From NCBI GenBank assembly GCA_025352485.1, contig JANXTJ010000282.1, positions 1 through 25,139 on the forward strand: a DNA stretch of 25,139 nt, given 5' to 3'. The position numbers and the translations under genes are program-made. Of the stretch, positions 23,341-25,139 are shown piece after piece. Numbering within the stretch: the first letter of the stretch is position 1; every line of letters starts with the position of its first letter. This stretch comes from Salinibacterium sp. (GTDB lineage Bacteria > Actinomycetota > Actinomycetes > Actinomycetales > Microbacteriaceae). Under the pieces are notes generated by a model. It made no database searches. It worked only from the letters and a program-made list of their open reading frames with translations, and was not told the origin of the DNA.

Positions 23341-24912
23341 TCAGGCCGGCTCGTCACGCCGCTGCGATGCCGGCTCGGCGACGGTCAGCTCCCACGGTGC
23401 AGGGATGCCGAAGTAGTTTTCGAGAAACTCCCGAACGGTCTTTGTGCGGCGCGACACCGAGATCTCCGGGCGGCTGCCGTCGTTGAGGCAGAAGAAGTCG
23501 TAGTCCCGGTTGCGCAGCAGGGCATCCATCTCGGCGGCGGCCGAGGCGAGCGTCGTTTCGATGTACCTGACCTTGGCCCGCTCCTGCACGACAGCACGGC
23601 CGGTCATCAGCCCGTAGTAGTGATACAGCGAGTTGGTGACCGAAATGTCTGAGCTCGAACGGAATGCGCTGGCAGCCGTGCGGGCGAACTCGGCGGGAAA
23701 TTCGCGTTCGAGCTCGGTCAGCACACTGCGCCGCAGCGGGGTCGCCGCGTGCTCCAGGTGGCGAGTGGTGACCCGCCCGAAGCGCTCGAACAGCAGGCCG
23801 CGATTGACCCGTGCGGCATTTTCGAAGCCGCTGCGGCTCGGGTTCGGCTCGCCCAGACCGATGCGGGTGGTGGCCTCAATGAACTTGGTGATGCCTCCGG
23901 GAGAGAAGAACATCTCCGGCCGCACCGGACGGCCGAAAAACATGTCGTCGTTGGAATAGATGAAGTGCTCACTGAGGCCGTCAATGTGGTGCAACTGGCT
24001 CTCAACGGCGTGCGAGTTGTGGGTGGGCAGAACGCTCGGGTCGTCGAAGAACTCTTCGCTGCGCACGAACGTCACGGCGGGATGCTCGGCGAGCCAGGCA
24101 GGGCGGGGCGAGTCGGTCACGACGAAGATTCGCCGCACCCACGGCGCAAACAGCCGCACGCTGCGCAGTGCGTACTTAAGTTCATCGATCTGGCGGAATC
24201 TGGCGTCGGAGTCGTCACCGTCGCCCACCACGTAGGTCTTCATGCGCTGGGCGCGGGCGCGCTGAAACTCCGACGACGTGCCGTCGACCCAGGAGAACAC
24301 CATGTCGATGTCGAACGTCACGTCGCTGGCCAGCGTGTCGAACATTCCCACCAGGGTCGTCCAGGTGCGCCCGTGCAGATCCACCGTCGCCTCGATCGCC
24401 TCCGCGCGCGGCAGCCGGTGGCGCATCAGCGCGTTCTCGGCCGGGGCAACGATCTCGTCGGGCCCGAACTCCCAAAACTCCAGCCGTACCCCGGTTGCCG
24501 CCCCGTAGCGCAGGTTACCCGCGGTCGAGAATCGCGGGCGATACAGGCGCAGCACCGTCGGCTTGTGCGAGGTGCTGAGCAGTCCGTCGGCGACCAAGAG
24601 CGCCTTGTCGCTACCGGAGCGCGCGTAGAACGGCTCGCGGGCAAAGGCAGCCAGTAGGGCTTTCTCCACGGCGGCGGTGGCCGATCGGTCCACCGCGATC
24701 ACAGCGAGATCGTCGTCGCGGCGCACCAGCAGGTGCTCGATGTCGGCGGCGTCCAGAGCATCGTGGATGGCGACGAGGTCGGCGGCAGTGGCATCCCGCG
24801 GAGAAAGCAGGTCGTTGGCGAGGGCGAAGCGACCCTTGCGAATGACCACATCGGTGCGCGCACTCAGGCGCGGATGCGCGGCGGGGCCGACCAGCTTGAG
24901 CTCGACCGTCAC
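23341..24912 (-). CDS. Stealth-family sugar-phosphate transferase
   Basis: The 523-residue protein has the Stealth conserved regions: CR1 DIDMVFSWVDG (about 201-211), CR2 from FRQIDELKYALRSVRLFAPWV through HNSHAVES and FIYSNDDMFF, CR3 near the His/Arg-rich middle, and CR4 with FCLNDG near the end. The family includes GlcNAc-1-phosphotransferases and bacterial capsule hexose-1-phosphate transferases, which build phosphodiester-linked surface polysaccharides. The first 200 residues are a poorly conserved N-terminal domain. The GTG start (24912) overlaps the helicase stop by four bases (GTGA), so translation is probably coupled. No other capsule genes are in the window. Confidence 0.88.
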   Translation of the reverse strand: MTVELKLVGPAAHPRLSARTDVVIRKGRFALANDLLSPRDATAADLVAIHDALDAADIEHLLVRRDDDLAVIAVDRSATAAVEKALLAAFAREPFYARSGSDKALLVADGLLSTSHKPTVLRLYRPRFSTAGNLRYGAATGVRLEFWEFGPDEIVAPAENALMRHRLPRAEAIEATVDLHGRTWTTLVGMFDTLASDVTFDIDMVFSWVDGTSSEFQRARAQRMKTYVVGDGDDSDARFRQIDELKYALRSVRLFAPWVRRIFVVTDSPRPAWLAEHPAVTFVRSEEFFDDPSVLPTHNSHAVESQLHHIDGLSEHFIYSNDDMFFGRPVRPEMFFSPGGITKFIEATTRIGLGEPNPSRSGFENAARVNRGLLFERFGRVTTRHLEHAATPLRRSVLTELEREFPAEFARTAASAFRSSSDISVTNSLYHYYGLMTGRAVVQERAKVRYIETTLASAAAEMDALLRNRDYDFFCLNDGSRPEISVSRRTKTVREFLENYFGIPAPWELTVAEPASQRRDEPA

Positions 24913-25139
24913 TGAGCGTCGGTCAGTGCGTCGCGCAGCAGGCTGGACAACGCCTCGAGCTGGATGTTGGATTCGGCGGCCACCTCTTCGTCTGAGCCAT
25001 CGAGAGCGCGCGCGGCAAGGCCCGCCTTGCTGTCGATGAGCTCCGCGATCCGGGCGTCGATCGTGTGCGCGGCAATGATTCGCCAGGCCGTGACCGGCAA
25101 CTCCTGGCCGATGCGGTGCACGCGATCGATGGCCTGAGT
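24909..25139 (-). CDS. SNF2-family helicase, C-terminal end (rest outside window)
   Basis: The frame enters from the right edge with QAIDRVHRIGQ, the motif VI of SNF2/RapA-type ATPases, followed by TIDARIAELIDSKAGLAARAL and an acidic, helical end. SNF2-type enzymes move along double-stranded DNA with ATP and remodel protein-DNA complexes. Only 76 residues are seen, so the N-terminal domains (often a SWIM zinc finger in bacteria) cannot be checked. Its stop overlaps the Stealth start. Confidence 0.85.
   Translation of the reverse strand, partial: TQAIDRVHRIGQELPVTAWRIIAAHTIDARIAELIDSKAGLAARALDGSDEEVAAESNIQLEALSSLLRDALTDAQ

Noticed and set aside
1..25139. CRISPR arrays, tRNA or rRNA genes, insertion sequences, prophage
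   Set aside because: No regularly spaced repeats, no TTCGA-type tRNA arm within a cloverleaf, no transposase or integrase motifs were seen.

Overview
The window is GC-rich, densely packed, bacterial DNA. It most likely comes from an actinobacterium, and the gene set and codon style fit Microbacteriaceae (order Micrococcales), though this is judged from protein resemblance only. Supporting evidence includes a MarP-type periplasmic serine protease, an actinobacterial HelD-type ATPase, a POL-PE-LIG LigD beside Ku, a maltokinase-family kinase, a Stealth-family phosphotransferase, frequent GTG starts and TANNNT boxes 5-7 nt before several start codons (leaderless-style promoters). I found no rRNA, tRNA, CRISPR array, phage gene, transposase or integrase. 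It reads as ordinary chromosome with several local oddities.

Layout. 1-505: C-terminal end of a MarP-like protease (+), cut by the window edge. 563-5536: a minus-strand run HelD -> CtaG-like membrane protein -> 356-bp gene-free stretch with five hairpins -> NERD-domain membrane protein -> dienelactone hydrolase broken by an in-frame TGA. 5537-5777: divergent intergenic region with a 15-bp perfect inverted repeat, then an MFS exporter (+, 5778-7106). 7131-12932: a minus-strand run DksA/TraR-like zinc protein -> GlcD-type FAD oxidase -> AhpD/CMD-like protein -> OFA-like MFS carrier with a frameshift -> unknown membrane protein -> PrsW-type protease. 13063-15092: Ada-AlkA fusion and a coupled DUF6328 membrane protein (+). 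15089-18527: Ku (-) and LigD (+), divergent around an 8-3-8 palindrome. 18583-19104: YtxH-like anchored protein with 11-residue repeats. 19101-20660: aspartate ammonia-lyase (-). 20779-23320: maltokinase-like kinase and CpdA-like phosphodiesterase (+). 23341-25139: Stealth protein (-), coupled to the end of a SNF2-type helicase that runs off the window.

How genes work together. Ku plus LigD form a complete bacterial two-component NHEJ pathway, and the neighbouring Ada-AlkA protein adds alkylation sensing and repair, so 13-18.5 kb is a DNA-repair block. GlcD, the CMD-like protein and the OFA-like carrier could form a small 2-hydroxy-acid (lactate/glycolate) uptake and oxidation module, although the carrier is frameshifted. 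HelD and the divergent exporter share one control region and might answer the same transcription-inhibiting stress.

I did not find a clearly new defence or biosynthetic system. The least explained signals are the hairpin array at 2143-2290, where two copies of one stem differ by a compensatory base-pair change, the long inverted repeat at 5640-5691, and the Ku/LigD palindrome at 15952-15970.
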